The notes under the pieces are model-generated. The model saw nothing but the letters and a program-made list of their open reading frames with translations, searched no databases and was not told the DNA's origin. The position numbers and the translations under genes are program-made. Of a stretch of 64,000 bases of DNA, positions 1 through 9,177 are shown piece after piece (the first letter of the stretch is position 1; each line of letters begins with the position of its first letter). Source of the DNA: CADEFX01 sp963806735 (GTDB lineage: Bacteria; Pseudomonadota; Alphaproteobacteria; Rhizobiales; Hyphomicrobiaceae); contig CAWEBE010000082.1 of the NCBI GenBank assembly GCA_963806735.1, positions 41,372-105,371 of the forward strand, read 5' to 3'.

Positions 1-255
1 GCCCAGACCAAGGACTGGCTGCTGGAGTACGAGCCCGAGGCCCCGCGCGCCGTCGAGCCGCTGATGGGCTGGACCAGCTCCGACGACATGAAATCGCAGA
101 TCCGCCTCGAGTTCGAGACCAAGGAAGAGGCCATCGCCTACGCCGAGCGCAACGGCATTCCCTATCGTGTGCTGGAGCCATCGCCGCGCAAGCACGTCCG
201 CAAGGCCTACGCCGACAACTTCAAGTTCGGCCGCATCGGCTCCTGGACGCATTAA
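1..255 (+). CDS. ETC complex I accessory subunit, NDUFS4-like (5' end outside window)
   Basis: The reading frame is open from the first base and ends at TAA 253-255, so only the C-terminal 84 residues are present. The sequence around WTSSDDMKSQIRL, then FETKEEAIAYAERNGIPY and the end FKFGRIGSWTH, is typical of the alphaproteobacterial NDUFS4 (18 kDa) family. This accessory protein belongs to the peripheral arm of NADH:ubiquinone oxidoreductase. It is the last core gene before the island. The family call is from recognition of these conserved blocks. Confidence 0.9.
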   Translation, partial: AQTKDWLLEYEPEAPRAVEPLMGWTSSDDMKSQIRLEFETKEEAIAYAERNGIPYRVLEPSPRKHVRKAYADNFKFGRIGSWTH

Positions 256-345
256 ATCTCCCCCTCTCCCCGCAGGCGGGGAGAGGGTCGGGGTGAGGGG
301 CAGACACACACTCAGCGTCTGCTGCAGCCCCTCATCCTAACCTTC
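256..345. repeat. Intergenic palindromic (REP-like) repeat, interrupted by the island
   Basis: A hairpin CTCTCCCCGC/GCGGGGAGAG is followed by GGGTGAGGGG. Then, in inverted orientation, come CCCCTCATCC and TAACCTTC. Such inverted pairs are common dispersed elements between genes in Rhizobiales. The second unit stops abruptly at about 345. Its missing half (TCCCCGTAAGAACGGGGAGA) is found at 31164, on the far side of the island. The first hairpin could also terminate the complex I gene. Confidence 0.7.
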
Positions 346-654
346 CAGGGTTAAAGAGTATAGATCGCATAACAGGCCCCATTTACAATGGGTTATCAAC
401 CAGCAGGAAAGATCAACGCTCCTTGGGCTGCATATAGGTAGCGATATTTGCGACCGCCTGAACCAGTAGCGTATGTGGTTGAGCGGGCGCGCAACCATCT
501 TTACCGAACCTTGATTCAATTGCCCAAAAACTGCAGAGCCATCTAACCCTCGTTGATGCAGCGACAAGATCCGTCATAGCACGCGCGAGCTTCGGCGACC
601 GAAGTGCAAGATCAATCCGACGCAGCCGGCAATGCCAGCTGAGGTCGGCACTAG

Positions 655-1056
655 CTCCATGAGCGGCCGCCCGAGGCCTACCTGGTCGATCATCGGGCCT
701 ACTTGGTCAGCAAAGCAGAGGCCCTATCCAAGGATGCCGTGCGATCGCGCGGCGTTGAGGATTGCAGGGTTATGACCCAGGCATTGTGGGTGAACCGCAT
801 GGGACGGCCTTTAAGTCAATCTCAGGTCGGGCGCTCGCTGACCGAAACGACCCGTTCGACGCTTGGCATTTCAATCAGCCCACACCTGTTCAGATCTTGC
901 GGCGCTACAACGGCCGCCATGCACGCACACCACATGCCCCATCTTGCTAGCGCCTTGCTGCACCATGTCGACCCTCCGACCACGGAGCGCCATTACATCC
1001 GTGCCAATTCACTGGCGGCCGGTGCGATGCTGGCCAAGATTGTCAACGAGCTTTGA
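655..1056 (+). pseudogene. Tyrosine recombinase (phage integrase), C-terminal remnant
   Basis: The frame from an upstream stop at 652-654 encodes a C-terminal catalytic piece. It contains LWVNRMGRPLS, the box II motif SPHLFRS (H-x-x-R) and the active-site tyrosine context TERHYIRA. The N-terminal DNA-binding domain, the box I arginine and any credible start are missing, so this is a truncated gene. It is a different family from the integrase at 30 kb, which suggests two independent integration events near this locus. Confidence 0.75.
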
Positions 1057-1639
1057 ATACCAAGTCTTTGTTGAATTTGACGTGACTACGGGTGCGCGCT
1101 TCCACCCAATCGGGATCCTGCTCTCGATGTGCATCAAGCTGGGCGTGGTGGCGGTGCTGGGCCCGCCAGCCGTCGCCGTACTGTCTTCTAGTCTGCTCGT
1201 GGTATCGCTCTAGTCGTCGTGGGAGGGAGCCGGGAAGAGGAAGCCGCCCGAGGTGCAGCGCTCCTCCTTGCAAACATACGTCATTTTGCGGCGTCAGCGT
1301 TCGCGCCGCAAAATCTGATGCGGGAAGCTCGGCGCCACAAGGACCTAGGCGTTGCCGCAACATGGCCTCTTCCTGCTCGGTACAGCGACGAGTGTTTTGG
1401 TGCCGAAGTTTTCCATAAGCACAAGCAGAGCGAGGGATGAGTGAACGAGACGTCGATGCGCGCGCACGCCGGGGTGGACGGTCTGGTCTTGCGCATACGA
1501 GGACGAGAGCGAGGACAAGTCGCGTGGCATCGCCGTGAACGGCGATGACAAGCCGGAACCGCAAACCGCCCTTCGTCACGTCAGTTCGACGGTATCCGTT
1601 CTCAGACGACAAATGGTCGGCCGTATCTGAGTGGCTTGC
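1057..1639. other. Stretch without a recognised gene
   Basis: Frames are open on both strands, the longest on the minus strand at 1043-1612, but the translations are rich in Arg, Pro and Ser and show no domain or start signal that I recognise. It is probably decayed sequence next to the integrase remnant. Confidence 0.4.
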
Positions 1640-1849
1640 TCAGCCTCTCGCAACGTCGTCCGCCGCCTGGCGGATGTAGGTCTGCACGTCACCGCCAGCG
1701 GCCTTATCGATGTCGTCAGGGGAAATGCCGTTCAGCATGGCGTCCGTGACGCAGTGAGCGGCCCAGATCGCAACTCGGTCGTGCCTGTCTGGCGCAGGCA
1801 CCGGTTCCACGTTCGCAGCAACCCAACGACGGAGAAAGTTGTCCGGCAT
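1640..1849 (-). CDS. DUF768-like small protein
   Basis: This is a 69-residue protein beginning at ATG 1849. It has the pattern FLRRWVAANV, then a helix with CVTDAMLNGISPDDIDKAAG and a closing TYIRQAADDV. That resembles the DUF768 family of small rhizobial proteins (FLxxW, then GIs..eI..). Function is unknown. A longer start at 1882 is possible but the conserved part begins at the chosen ATG. A related protein lies at 12489-12725. Confidence 0.6.
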   Translation of the reverse strand: MPDNFLRRWVAANVEPVPAPDRHDRVAIWAAHCVTDAMLNGISPDDIDKAAGGDVQTYIRQAADDVARG

Positions 1850-2107
1850 GGCCCCTGACCTCCATGCTTTCGATCCAGGCAAAAAAACGCCGGATGCTGA
1901 AGGGCGTCAAGGTCGGAGTTGGTATGAAGTCGCACAGATCAACAGTCGGAAACCGCGAGCCCTGTCACAACTCAGTTCTTGATCATCGCCGTTGCCAGCC
2001 GAGTTCCAAAGTGCCGTCGCTCCGCTCTTCATCTGTCTGATAACGCACCAACTTCGCTCTTGAATCGTCGCTTCTTCAGGCCGATTTTGTCCGTACGGAG
2101 AAGATCG

Positions 2108-2359
2108 ATGCCTAGATACTTCGTCAGAGTAAAGGTGGACGGCAAGCTCTTGCCCGACGACGACCCTCCCGAGGAGTTCCCAGACCTGGAAGCGGTGCGA
2201 ACGGTCGTGCTCGAAAGCGCGCGACAGGTCCTGAGCCAAGAGGTGCTCAAGGGCACCGCCGCCGGTCTAGACATCCAGATCGAGGTCGAAGACGAGAGAG
2301 GGCAACGGTTGTTGGTCGTGCCGGTTGACCGCGTCGTCGACACGGTCAGCCAAGTCTAG
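2108..2359 (+). CDS. DUF6894 family protein
   Basis: This is an 83-residue protein. The start MPRYFVRVKVDG, the acidic stretch DDDPPEEFPDLEAVR and the following ESARQVL match the DUF6894 family (MPRYFF...DxxGxEFxDLxxA...A). That family is abundant in Bradyrhizobium-like genomes and has no assigned function. ATG 2108 is chosen because the family motif begins there and ACGGAGAAG precedes it at good distance. A longer in-frame start upstream (1979) is unlikely. Confidence 0.7.
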   Translation: MPRYFVRVKVDGKLLPDDDPPEEFPDLEAVRTVVLESARQVLSQEVLKGTAAGLDIQIEVEDERGQRLLVVPVDRVVDTVSQV

Positions 2360-2455
2360 CGCCCCGGCCCTGTGCCGATCTCGGGCGTCCGACCAGCCAG
2401 CTGAACGGCGGCCGCATTGTAGTACGTTAGGCGGCGAGCGGCGTCGGTGGTGTAG

Positions 2456-2690
2456 ATGGCCAGCGGGCAACGCATCCAGCAGTTCGCGGCAGAGAAACTC
2501 GGTAGCCAGCTTGTTGTGCATCTGTCCAGCGATGAATGGTGCGTAACCTGGCGGCTCTACCGTCCTGACGGAAGCCTACTGCCGCACGATGAATACCCAA
2601 TGGCCGTCGCCCTGAAAATAGGTGCTGTAGAGCAAGCAGACGAGCGGTCCCCTGCTCGTTTCCGCCGTCCCTTCTCCGTGACTGGAACGT
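2456..2690 (+). pseudogene. PAS-domain sensor remnant
   Basis: The frame encodes WRLYRPDGSLLPHDEYPMAV followed by ALK. This is the hallmark of a PAS domain common in rhizobial sensor kinases (WPDGTPLPHDxCPMAxALK). Homology then breaks and resumes in another frame near LLRDWNVPL, so the piece is both truncated and frameshifted. No kinase domain follows. It is probably a leftover of a PAS-HWE kinase. Confidence 0.55.
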
Positions 2691-3055
2691 GCCTTTAGGC
2701 GTGGTGCAGTTCTGCTTCTTTCCGCATTGCAGGTCTGACGACCGGGTCACCACCTCCGCGCCGTCGCCGCCTGTATTGGGTGTAACGCCGGGGCGTGGCC
2801 ATCAGCTACCCCACGCAACCCGTGGAGACCTGCCCATGCGGTCGCGGCGCCATCGCGCAGACGGCCGACTCCGGTGCGGCTGAACCGATAGTGGGCCTGC
2901 GACACGGCTTCGCCGCGCGCATTGCCCGAGAGGCCGCTGATTTGCGGCGTGAGCATAGCCGCGGCCAGGCTCATGCCGTCACTGGTCCGCAGTGTCGCCG
3001 CCGCAACCCGACTGCGAGCTTGACGATGCAGCTTTGCAAGCACCGGTGGCACCGC

Positions 3056-3400
3056 ACTATCGCGAAGACGTACGCAAGTCGATGGCCACGAAGTAAGCAG
3101 AAAGCCGGGGCCGAAGGCGGCGAGCAGGTGCAGTCCTTTGCCTCCCGACTTGATGGCGTTGTCCAGGACGAACAGGGCCGTCGCCGACGACAAGTTGCCG
3201 TAGTGATGCAACGCATCCCATGAGTGTCCGAGATCGTCCTTGTTCAAACCGAGAATGTCCTGCGCCGTATCCAGCACTCGCCGACCGCCCGGATGCAGGA
3301 GAAAACCCTCGAACCGATCAAGGTCTTGATGATTGCGGACCAAGAGTCCGACCATCGGTCGATGCCAAAGTGGTCGTCACCCAATCCCCCCGTGGTGGCC
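3056..3400 (-). pseudogene. Type III polyketide synthase, C-terminal remnant with frameshifts
   Basis: The minus strand encodes FLLHPGGRRVLD, SWDALHHYGNLSSATALFVL and FGPGF. These are the His and Asn catalytic-region blocks (HPGG, GNxSSAT) and the GPGF loop of the chalcone/stilbene synthase superfamily. After GPGF the expected ending AYFVAIDLRTSSR continues in another reading frame to a TAG near 3056. A second frame change lies near 3360. The N-terminal half with the catalytic Cys is absent, so the gene is dead. Confidence 0.75.
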
Positions 3401-3436
3401 ACCTCACGCATTACGTGAAGCGTCGGACGCCTGCAT

Positions 3437-3808
3437 CTAGGCCGCGAGCATTACATCTTGCATGGTTGCAACTAGCTCGTCCGCAGCGAATGGCTTCTGC
3501 ACAATGGCGTTCGCCCTATCCAGCGACGAAGTCAGCCCAGCGTAGCCGGTGAGGACGATGACGCGCAGGCCGCGCTGATGCAGCCAATCAACCAGACCGA
3601 AAGTCATTTCGCCCTTGAGACTGAGGTCCACCAGGGCAAGCTCTGGTTTCTCATCAAGAGTCAGTCGCTCGGCCTCGACTATGGTGCTCGTCGGGCCAGT
3701 GACCACCATGCCAAAGTCGCTGAGTACGGACCCCAAGGCCTCGGCGACGTGCCAACTGTCCTCGATCGATGAGCACACGCACACCCCGTAGCGGATGCGC
3801 TTCCTCAT
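3437..3808 (-). CDS. Single-domain response regulator (REC)
   Basis: This 123-residue protein is a receiver domain with no output domain. The phosphoacceptor Asp is in LALVDLSLKGEM, the conserved Thr in VIVLTGYAG and the Lys in IVQKPF. The N-terminal acidic pocket is degenerate (CSSIED instead of the usual VEDE). Such proteins usually act in phosphorelays with HWE or hybrid kinases. A near-perfect palindrome lies 140 bp upstream, as for the other two receiver genes in the island. Confidence 0.85.
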   Translation of the reverse strand: MRKRIRYGVCVCSSIEDSWHVAEALGSVLSDFGMVVTGPTSTIVEAERLTLDEKPELALVDLSLKGEMTFGLVDWLHQRGLRVIVLTGYAGLTSSLDRANAIVQKPFAADELVATMQDVMLAA

Positions 3809-3942
3809 GGTTCAATGCGCTCATTCGCGCCTCCGGCGTCCCGTCATAGCGACATCGCAGCATCGCCACAACTCAGCGACCGCGCCCAAGCATCATTTCC
3901 CGTTCCCAACTCTCCTCAATTATTAGGCTTGCCCACCGGATT

Positions 3943-3966
3943 GCCTGCTAACCTAGGTTAGTAGGC
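3943..3966. promoter_or_regulatory. CTAACCTAGGTTAG palindrome upstream of response regulator
   Basis: A 24-bp inverted repeat with one mismatched pair has the perfect 14-bp core CTAACCTAGGTTAG at 3948-3961. It lies 140 bp upstream of the receiver gene starting at 3808. The same core recurs at 9501-9514, and diverged versions occur at 5605-5622 and 4575-4588. It is likely a binding site for a dimeric regulator, whose identity is unknown. Confidence 0.6.
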
Positions 3967-4785
3967 AACATCACTCTTTATTTCTTGATTGTATGTGTTG
4001 CCCCCTAGCGGCCGCCGTCACAAGCTCCGATTGATGGTTTGCAGCATGTCGAGAGCCGTGGCGATGGGCATGGTGTTCCGGTGTCACGCTCGCCCAGGCC
4101 GAGACGGTGGTCACACCCATCTGGACCTATCAGGTCTTACAACGAGACGACCACCGTGTCGGTGGTTGCCGGTGGATTGCTTAGACCGCCCAAAACATCG
4201 ACGCCAGAGCCCGAATTTGTCCGTCCAAACTCAAACGCTCGTTCTGGCTACCCTCAAGCTAGTCAGAAATTTCGAGTCTGTGCGCAACTCCTGGAGTCTT
4301 GGGAGACATTAGGGTTGCTGTTGGCCTGTAACTGACTGCGAGCTCGGTCGACCTAGCGCCGTCAACGATTGCTAACGTCCGACGTCTGCGCCAAGTCCGT
4401 CCATGGCGTGAAAGCAGACGTTCAACTCCTGCTCCCATGACGACCGGTTTTGACCACTACAGACATGGGCTCGGCTCGATTTCGCTTCTGTCGCTGGCCG
4501 ACAAGCTGGAATAGCAGGCGCGCAAGACCCGATGCTCGACGCGGAAGCCACAGTAGGGGGTAAACTGGGCGGCACTAATCCAGGTTAGGGAAGATCAGTG
4601 GGCGGCCGACTAAGTTTTGCGCGCGGGGTGAGGGCCCTTGTGTGGCGCGCGAGAGAGCGGCGCAGCGCTTGCAGGGGCCCTCGTACTCGGTGGCAGTTCT
4701 CGCGGTCCAGTGACGACGGAGAAACAACCAAACCGCGCAACTCGGCAAGCCGGTGGCAGTCCTGCAGCGTTTGATACCAACCCGT
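3967..4785. other. Stretch without a recognised gene; one diverged palindrome
   Basis: No convincing coding sequence was found. Positions 4575-4588 carry CTAATCCAGGTTAG, a diverged copy of the palindrome at 3948. A plus-strand stretch near 4090-4180 weakly suggests a decayed secreted protein but contains stops and frame changes. Confidence 0.4.
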
Positions 4786-5052
4786 TCAAGTATCGAACCT
4801 GTCGCGCCCGTAACCGGCAGGCATGACCTGCAGTGCCGACTGCTTGATGCGCTCGGCATCGTCGGTTTCGCTGCACGGCAGACTGACAATGATGCGCGCC
4901 AGTGCCGTGCGGGTCGCCTCTATGTTTGCCGGTGTGACCGGGGTGTTGGATGCGATGGTTTCCCAGGCAGCATCGAACGCGTGACCAAACACTTTCAACC
5001 GATCGGGAGCGTACCTTGATGCAGTGGTGAGGAGTCTGGGCACTTCATGCAT
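4786..5052 (-). CDS. Conserved hypothetical protein downstream of a receiver gene
   Basis: This is an 88-residue, mostly helical protein with the block LKVFGHAFDAAWETIA followed by IEATRTALARIIVSL. I recognise that pattern from small Bradyrhizobium-type proteins of unknown function (xFDxAW ... A...LA..I..L). Its ATG at 5052 overlaps the end of the receiver gene (stop at 5045-5047) by 8 bp, so the two form a translationally coupled pair and are likely co-regulated. Confidence 0.7.
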   Translation of the reverse strand: MHEVPRLLTTASRYAPDRLKVFGHAFDAAWETIASNTPVTPANIEATRTALARIIVSLPCSETDDAERIKQSALQVMPAGYGRDRFDT

Positions 5053-5414
5053 TGTGGCCTCCCAGCAATCGGCCGAGCACATTGATGATTTCAGACGGGC
5101 TCGCCGGCTTCTCCACCACGATGCCGCGATGGTAGATGTCGCCCAGGTGGCGGTAGCCGCTGTGCAACACGTAGGGCATATCGCGCTCGTTCAGCCGTAA
5201 GCACAGCGCATGGGAGTCACCATCTTTGAAGCCAAAGTCGAGCACGGCGGCGGATAGCCCGTCGTGTTCGACCAGGTGGGTGCCGGCCCCCAGCGATGCG
5301 GCGGCAAGCACTACGGGCGCCGGCCGCTTCGCAGGCACTGGCGATGTCCATGGCAATCACAGGCTCATCCTCAACAATGAGGATGGTGTGGCCGTCGAGA
5401 CTTGTGCTCTGCAC
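5045..5414 (-). pseudogene. Single-domain response regulator with one frameshift
   Basis: The N-terminal half (GTG 5414; STSLDGHTILIVEDEPVIAM with the acidic pocket) and the C-terminal half (LSAAVLDFGFKDGD, VLHSGYRH, VVEKPASP) lie in different frames. The frame changes by one base at about 5314-5321. Restoring it gives a full receiver domain closely related to the protein at 9713-10102 in start, DGLSAAVLD and spacing. It is either a recently inactivated gene or a sequencing error. Confidence 0.75.
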
Positions 5415-5604
5415 GCAGTGCCTTGCGGCGCGAGCTAGGCGCAATCGCCCGGGCGGCAACTCGCTACAGGCGGGTGCCGGTGTCCGAGCCGTCGATCATT
5501 CCCCAGCGGGTACGCAACAAAAACGTGAGGTCCCGTGTCCGCAGCTCAAGGAAACGGGATGCTGCGTTGCTCAGGGTTAACAGTACCGGCAAGGGTTGTG
5601 CGCG

Positions 5605-5622
5605 CACTAACTGAGGTTAGTG
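5605..5622. promoter_or_regulatory. CACTAAC-N4-GTTAGTG palindrome upstream of receiver gene
   Basis: Two perfect 7-bp arms, CACTAAC and GTTAGTG, flank TGAG. The site is 191 bp upstream of the receiver gene starting at 5414 and resembles the CTAACCTAGGTTAG sites at 3948 and 9501. Confidence 0.5.
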
Positions 5623-5641
5623 GGGCGCTGGTTTTTTGCGC

Positions 5642-5884
5642 CTAAGCGCGCACGCCATCCTTGCCGGCAAGGATGCGCTGCACAACCGCGACCACGGCCT
5701 GGTGCTTGTCCGGGGTCTTGGAGGTGGCGCTGGCTTCTTCGTGTGAGGTGGCGACATCGGTCAGCAGGTCGCGCGCATCCTGTTCGCTGATGAGCTTGAG
5801 GTCCGTCAGCGCCAGAAGCAGGGACTCGCAGATGCCAAGAGCGGCTGTGCCGTCGGCATCGCTAGGGCGTGCATGTTCGGCCAT
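5642..5884 (-). CDS. Conserved hypothetical protein (Bradyrhizobium-type)
   Basis: This is an 80-residue protein with no signal or membrane segment. Blocks such as GTAALGICESLLLALTDLK, SEQDARDLLTDVATSHEEA and KHQAVVAVVQRILAGKDG look highly conserved in related small proteins of unknown function. Start ATG 5884 is well supported by GGAAAGGGAT just upstream. Confidence 0.8.
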   Translation of the reverse strand: MAEHARPSDADGTAALGICESLLLALTDLKLISEQDARDLLTDVATSHEEASATSKTPDKHQAVVAVVQRILAGKDGVRA

Positions 5885-5987
5885 TTTGAATATCCCTTTC
5901 CAATGGAACCTTAAGGCCCGCCGCGCAGCCCCGCCCTGATGCAGATTGGTGAAATGCGGGTTTCTTCGGACTAAATGCCGTTAGAGA

Positions 5988-6668
5988 TCATCCGGGCGGG
6001 ACGTAGGCGCCGTTGGACGCCGCCACCAACCCCTTTCTGTCGAGGATGGTGATGACCTGGCGGCCGGCCCTGATCAGGCCTTGACGTTCGAGCGCTTTCA
6101 CGACGACCGACACGTTTGGCCGCTGCACGCCCAGCATGATGGCAAGCAGGTTGTGGGTGAGCGGCAGCTCACGCCCGTCGATGCGATCGTGGCCCATCAG
6201 CAGCCAGCGCGCCAGGCGCGCCTCGTTCTTGCTGCGGCCATTGGCGATCGCCGTTTCGCTGGTCTGAATGAGGAAGGCGTGGGCGCAGTGCAGGAACGCC
6301 TGATGCAGGCTGGCGCTTTGTGCCATGGCCTGCCGCAGCTTGGTGGCACTGATGCGCTGGCCGGCGCCCGCCATCTGTATGTAGCTCGTGTGTTGGGCGC
6401 GATCCCGGCCCAACACCACGGCCAAGCCGGTCATGCCTTCGCGGCCGATGATGCCGACCTCGATGTCGTGCTTGCCTGGTCCGTTGGCGACCACCGAGGC
6501 GAAGCCGTGGTCGATGAAGTAGACCGTGTCGATGCGCCGGCTGCGCGTTTCGAGAGTTTTCAGCAGCGGAAGATCAACGGGCGCCAAGTGTGGCTGTAGC
6601 AGGGCTTGGTCCCCCGCCGTCAGTCGTGCCAGCACGCGATTTCGGGCAGGGGGAACTTTCTTAGGCAT
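5988..6668 (-). CDS. Crp/Fnr family transcriptional regulator
   Basis: This is a 226-residue protein. The N-terminal cyclic-nucleotide-binding-like fold is represented by YFIDHGFASVVA and IEVGIIGREGMTGLAVVLG. The C-terminal winged helix includes LTHNLLAIMLGVQRPNVSVV followed by a short wing. No FNR-type cysteine cluster is present, so oxygen sensing through an Fe-S cluster is not supported. ATG 6668 (MPKKVPPARN) is preferred to the longer start at 6695. A divergent homologue begins at 6882. Confidence 0.85.
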   Translation of the reverse strand: MPKKVPPARNRVLARLTAGDQALLQPHLAPVDLPLLKTLETRSRRIDTVYFIDHGFASVVANGPGKHDIEVGIIGREGMTGLAVVLGRDRAQHTSYIQMAGAGQRISATKLRQAMAQSASLHQAFLHCAHAFLIQTSETAIANGRSKNEARLARWLLMGHDRIDGRELPLTHNLLAIMLGVQRPNVSVVVKALERQGLIRAGRQVITILDRKGLVAASNGAYVPPG

Positions 6669-6881
6669 GGCTCTTTCCCAAAAGGGCAAGAGCACCAGCG
6701 GTCTCCTAGCCGTCTGCGCCCGAGGTGTCGGCAGACGATGCCGCAGTGTAGACCCCGCGCTGGCAATGACCTAATGGCAAGGTCCCAAGTACTAATTCAT
6801 ACCATCGAGCACCAGCCGGTGCTAACCTCGCGCTCGCGACACAGGGGAGCTGGATCGATCTCTGTTCAGCGAGAGGTCCCC

Positions 6882-7607
6882 ATGCCCAACACACAGTTCG
6901 ATAGCGTCCTGGCCAGGAAGCTGAGCACGTTCGTGGCCTTGGCGCCGGACGAACTGGCGTGCCTGGCGGAGTTGCAGGCCAATCCCCTCAGAGTGAAACG
7001 GGGCCGGCAGCTTACGCAGGAGGGGCAAACTGGCCACAAGGCCTTCATTCTCCGGTCCGGCTGGACCTGCAGCTATAAGCTGTTGCCCGACGGTGGGCGT
7101 CAGATCATCTCGTTCCCGATCGCCGGCGATGTCGTCGGGCTGCGCAGTGTCCTCCTGCGCACCGCCGATCATTCCTTCTCGGCGCTCACGGACTCGGTGG
7201 TCAATGCCGTGGAAGGCCCACAAATGCTGAAGTGTGTGACCGAGTTCCCGCGTCTGGGTGCCGCCCTGCTATGGGCCGCCTCCCGCGATGAAGCTATGGT
7301 GGTCGAGCATCTGGTCAATATTGGTCGACGCACCGCCATCGAGCGCACGGCGCATTTCTTCATGGAACTGGCGGAACGGTTGCACTTGATCGGGCGGGCG
7401 ACGGAGACGGAGTTCAAGTGTCCCTTGACCCAGTTCGTTATGGCCGATGCCCTGGGGCTGACCGCCATCCATATTAATCGCGTCCTGCGGCAGCTGCGCG
7501 AGCAGGGATTGGTCACCGTGCGCCGGGGCAGCGTCAGCATTCATGATCTGGCCGGCCTCCGGAAGCTGGCCGGGTTCCAGGGCGGCTATCTCAATGCGCG
7601 CGAGTAA
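6882..7607 (+). CDS. Crp/Fnr family transcriptional regulator
   Basis: This is a 241-residue protein. The sensory domain includes RQLTQEGQTGHKAFILRSG and IISFPIAGDVVGLRS. The winged-helix segment is CPLTQFVMADALGLTAIHIN followed by RVLRQLREQGLV. ATG 6882 follows GCGAGAGGTCCCC. The upstream extension of the frame overlaps the divergent regulator's coding region and is not real. The pair of divergent Crp/Fnr genes shares a control region of about 210 bp. Confidence 0.88.
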   Translation: MPNTQFDSVLARKLSTFVALAPDELACLAELQANPLRVKRGRQLTQEGQTGHKAFILRSGWTCSYKLLPDGGRQIISFPIAGDVVGLRSVLLRTADHSFSALTDSVVNAVEGPQMLKCVTEFPRLGAALLWAASRDEAMVVEHLVNIGRRTAIERTAHFFMELAERLHLIGRATETEFKCPLTQFVMADALGLTAIHINRVLRQLREQGLVTVRRGSVSIHDLAGLRKLAGFQGGYLNARE

Positions 7608-7800
7608 TTGCCGGGCGCCCACCAAAAATACTAAGCCTCGCTGTGGCCAGAAACCGAGTCACCGGGCGGTTGCTGCCGGCGCGCAGCTTCGAGGCGATCT
7701 TCCGGACTGTCTATCGGCTTTAGCTCGTCACGCGGAGATCCCGCCCGAGTGCGAAGCGGCGGCCAGTTTGCTCGCCTAGAGGCGGGGGATAGCAGAAGTC

Positions 7801-9177
7801 CTACTGCGGTGTCCCATGGCAAGCTTGGTCCGTGCGTGGGATCTTTTGGAGCGCGTCTTTGTACCAACCCGGTAGAATGGGCGGCCAGCCCATGCTTCGC
7901 CGGACGCGGTCGATGTGTTTCTCAAACGCGCCGAAGTCTATGTAACCAATATGCCGCTCCGATCCGACATATCTGATGCCACCTCCAAGCTCAGGGCGAT
8001 CGCTCCTCAGCAAGTTGGCAAAGTGGGTTTCGTCTCGCCCGCATTGCTGGACAAGTAGCACCCGGGCGATGACATCAGCCAATTTATCGAACAGCTGGTA
8101 GGCTGCGACGTTGCTCTCAAACAGGCCAAGCACGAAAAGGGCGGGATGCTCGCGCGAAAACGCACTCATGTAGAGGTCGGGCCGGCCCTCTTGCCATTGA
8201 ATGAGTCCCTCCTCAAGGTACGGCAACTCCCAGCTGTAACCCGTCGCGTAGATGATAAGGTCGATGGCCTCGCGCGACCCATCATCGAAGACCACATCCG
8301 CGCCATTCAGATGGCTGATGTTGGGCTTCGCAATTAGGTCGCCATGGGCGAGATAGTGCAAGACCTGTGAGTTCACGATGGGGTGCGACTTGAGCACCTT
8401 GTGATCGGGCGCCTTCAGTCCGAAGCGCGTCAGGTCGCCGTTCAGCAGGCGCAGAAGCCGGCCTAGCAGAAACTGCGCTAGCCACGTGGGCAGGCGTCGG
8501 CCCCTTTCAACAAACACATCGAGAGGCTCGCCGAACACGTGTTTTGGGAAGAAATGGTACCCACGGCGCAAGCTGATGAACGCCGCCTTTGCTGAATGCG
8601 CCGCGTCGCAGGCGATGTCGCACCCGGAATTTCCCGCCCCGACGATGAGAACGCGCTTGCCACGAAATTCATCCGGGGTCCGATACGTTGAGGCATGGCG
8701 ATGCTCGCCCGCGAACCTTCCCGAAAAAGACGGCACGCGCGGGTGCCAGTTAGCACCGCTTGCGGCCACGAGCCAGCCGTAGGACTTCGTCTCACCAGTC
8801 GCCAAGCGGACCTTCCAGCCCGTCGCACTCTGCTCGATCCTTTGAACGCCGGTATTGAAATGAATGTTTTCGTACAAGCCGTAGACGCGGGCAAATTCAC
8901 GCAGGTAGGCCAGGATCTGTCGGTGCGAGGGATAGTCGGGATAGTCCGCGGGCATCTCGAAGTCGAGAAAATGCGATCTGGACTTCGAGGAGATGAAGTG
9001 GACGCTGTCGTAGATCGGCGAGCCAGAATTGGCCTGGTCCCAAATGCCACCCGCGGCGCTGTGCCGCTCGTAGACATCGAACTCGATGTGCAACCGCTTC
9101 AGCGCGCGCGCCATGGCAAGCCCAGCCGGCCCGGCACCCACAACACATACTTTCCGGTTTGCACAACGCTGCCGCAT
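7801..9177 (-). CDS. Flavin-containing monooxygenase (FMO) family protein
   Basis: This 458-residue flavoprotein is expected to oxygenate a substrate with NADPH and O2. The FAD-binding Rossmann motif is VCVVGAGPAGLAMA near the start and the NADPH-binding motif is VLIVGAGNSGCDIA near residue 195. The FMO-type region between them and the later IIYATGYSW are also present. Length matches the family. ATG 9177 places the FAD motif 10 residues in. A longer start at 9264 is possible. The substrate cannot be told. Its promoter region holds the repeated palindromes at 9471-9519. Confidence 0.85.
   Translation of the reverse strand: MRQRCANRKVCVVGAGPAGLAMARALKRLHIEFDVYERHSAAGGIWDQANSGSPIYDSVHFISSKSRSHFLDFEMPADYPDYPSHRQILAYLREFARVYGLYENIHFNTGVQRIEQSATGWKVRLATGETKSYGWLVAASGANWHPRVPSFSGRFAGEHRHASTYRTPDEFRGKRVLIVGAGNSGCDIACDAAHSAKAAFISLRRGYHFFPKHVFGEPLDVFVERGRRLPTWLAQFLLGRLLRLLNGDLTRFGLKAPDHKVLKSHPIVNSQVLHYLAHGDLIAKPNISHLNGADVVFDDGSREAIDLIIYATGYSWELPYLEEGLIQWQEGRPDLYMSAFSREHPALFVLGLFESNVAAYQLFDKLADVIARVLLVQQCGRDETHFANLLRSDRPELGGGIRYVGSERHIGYIDFGAFEKHIDRVRRSMGWPPILPGWYKDALQKIPRTDQACHGTPQ

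Noticed and set aside
1043..1612. 189-codon minus-strand frame at the island's left end
   Set aside because: Arg/Pro-rich translation without recognisable family, signal or ribosome-binding site. Probably decayed DNA.
3989..4335. Plus-strand frames that might be a secreted protein
   Set aside because: Short protein-like stretches occur in different frames with stops between. No start with a ribosome-binding site.
6820..6840. GCTAACCTCG near the Crp/Fnr start as another CTAAC palindrome
   Set aside because: Only one half-site is present and the second arm is missing.
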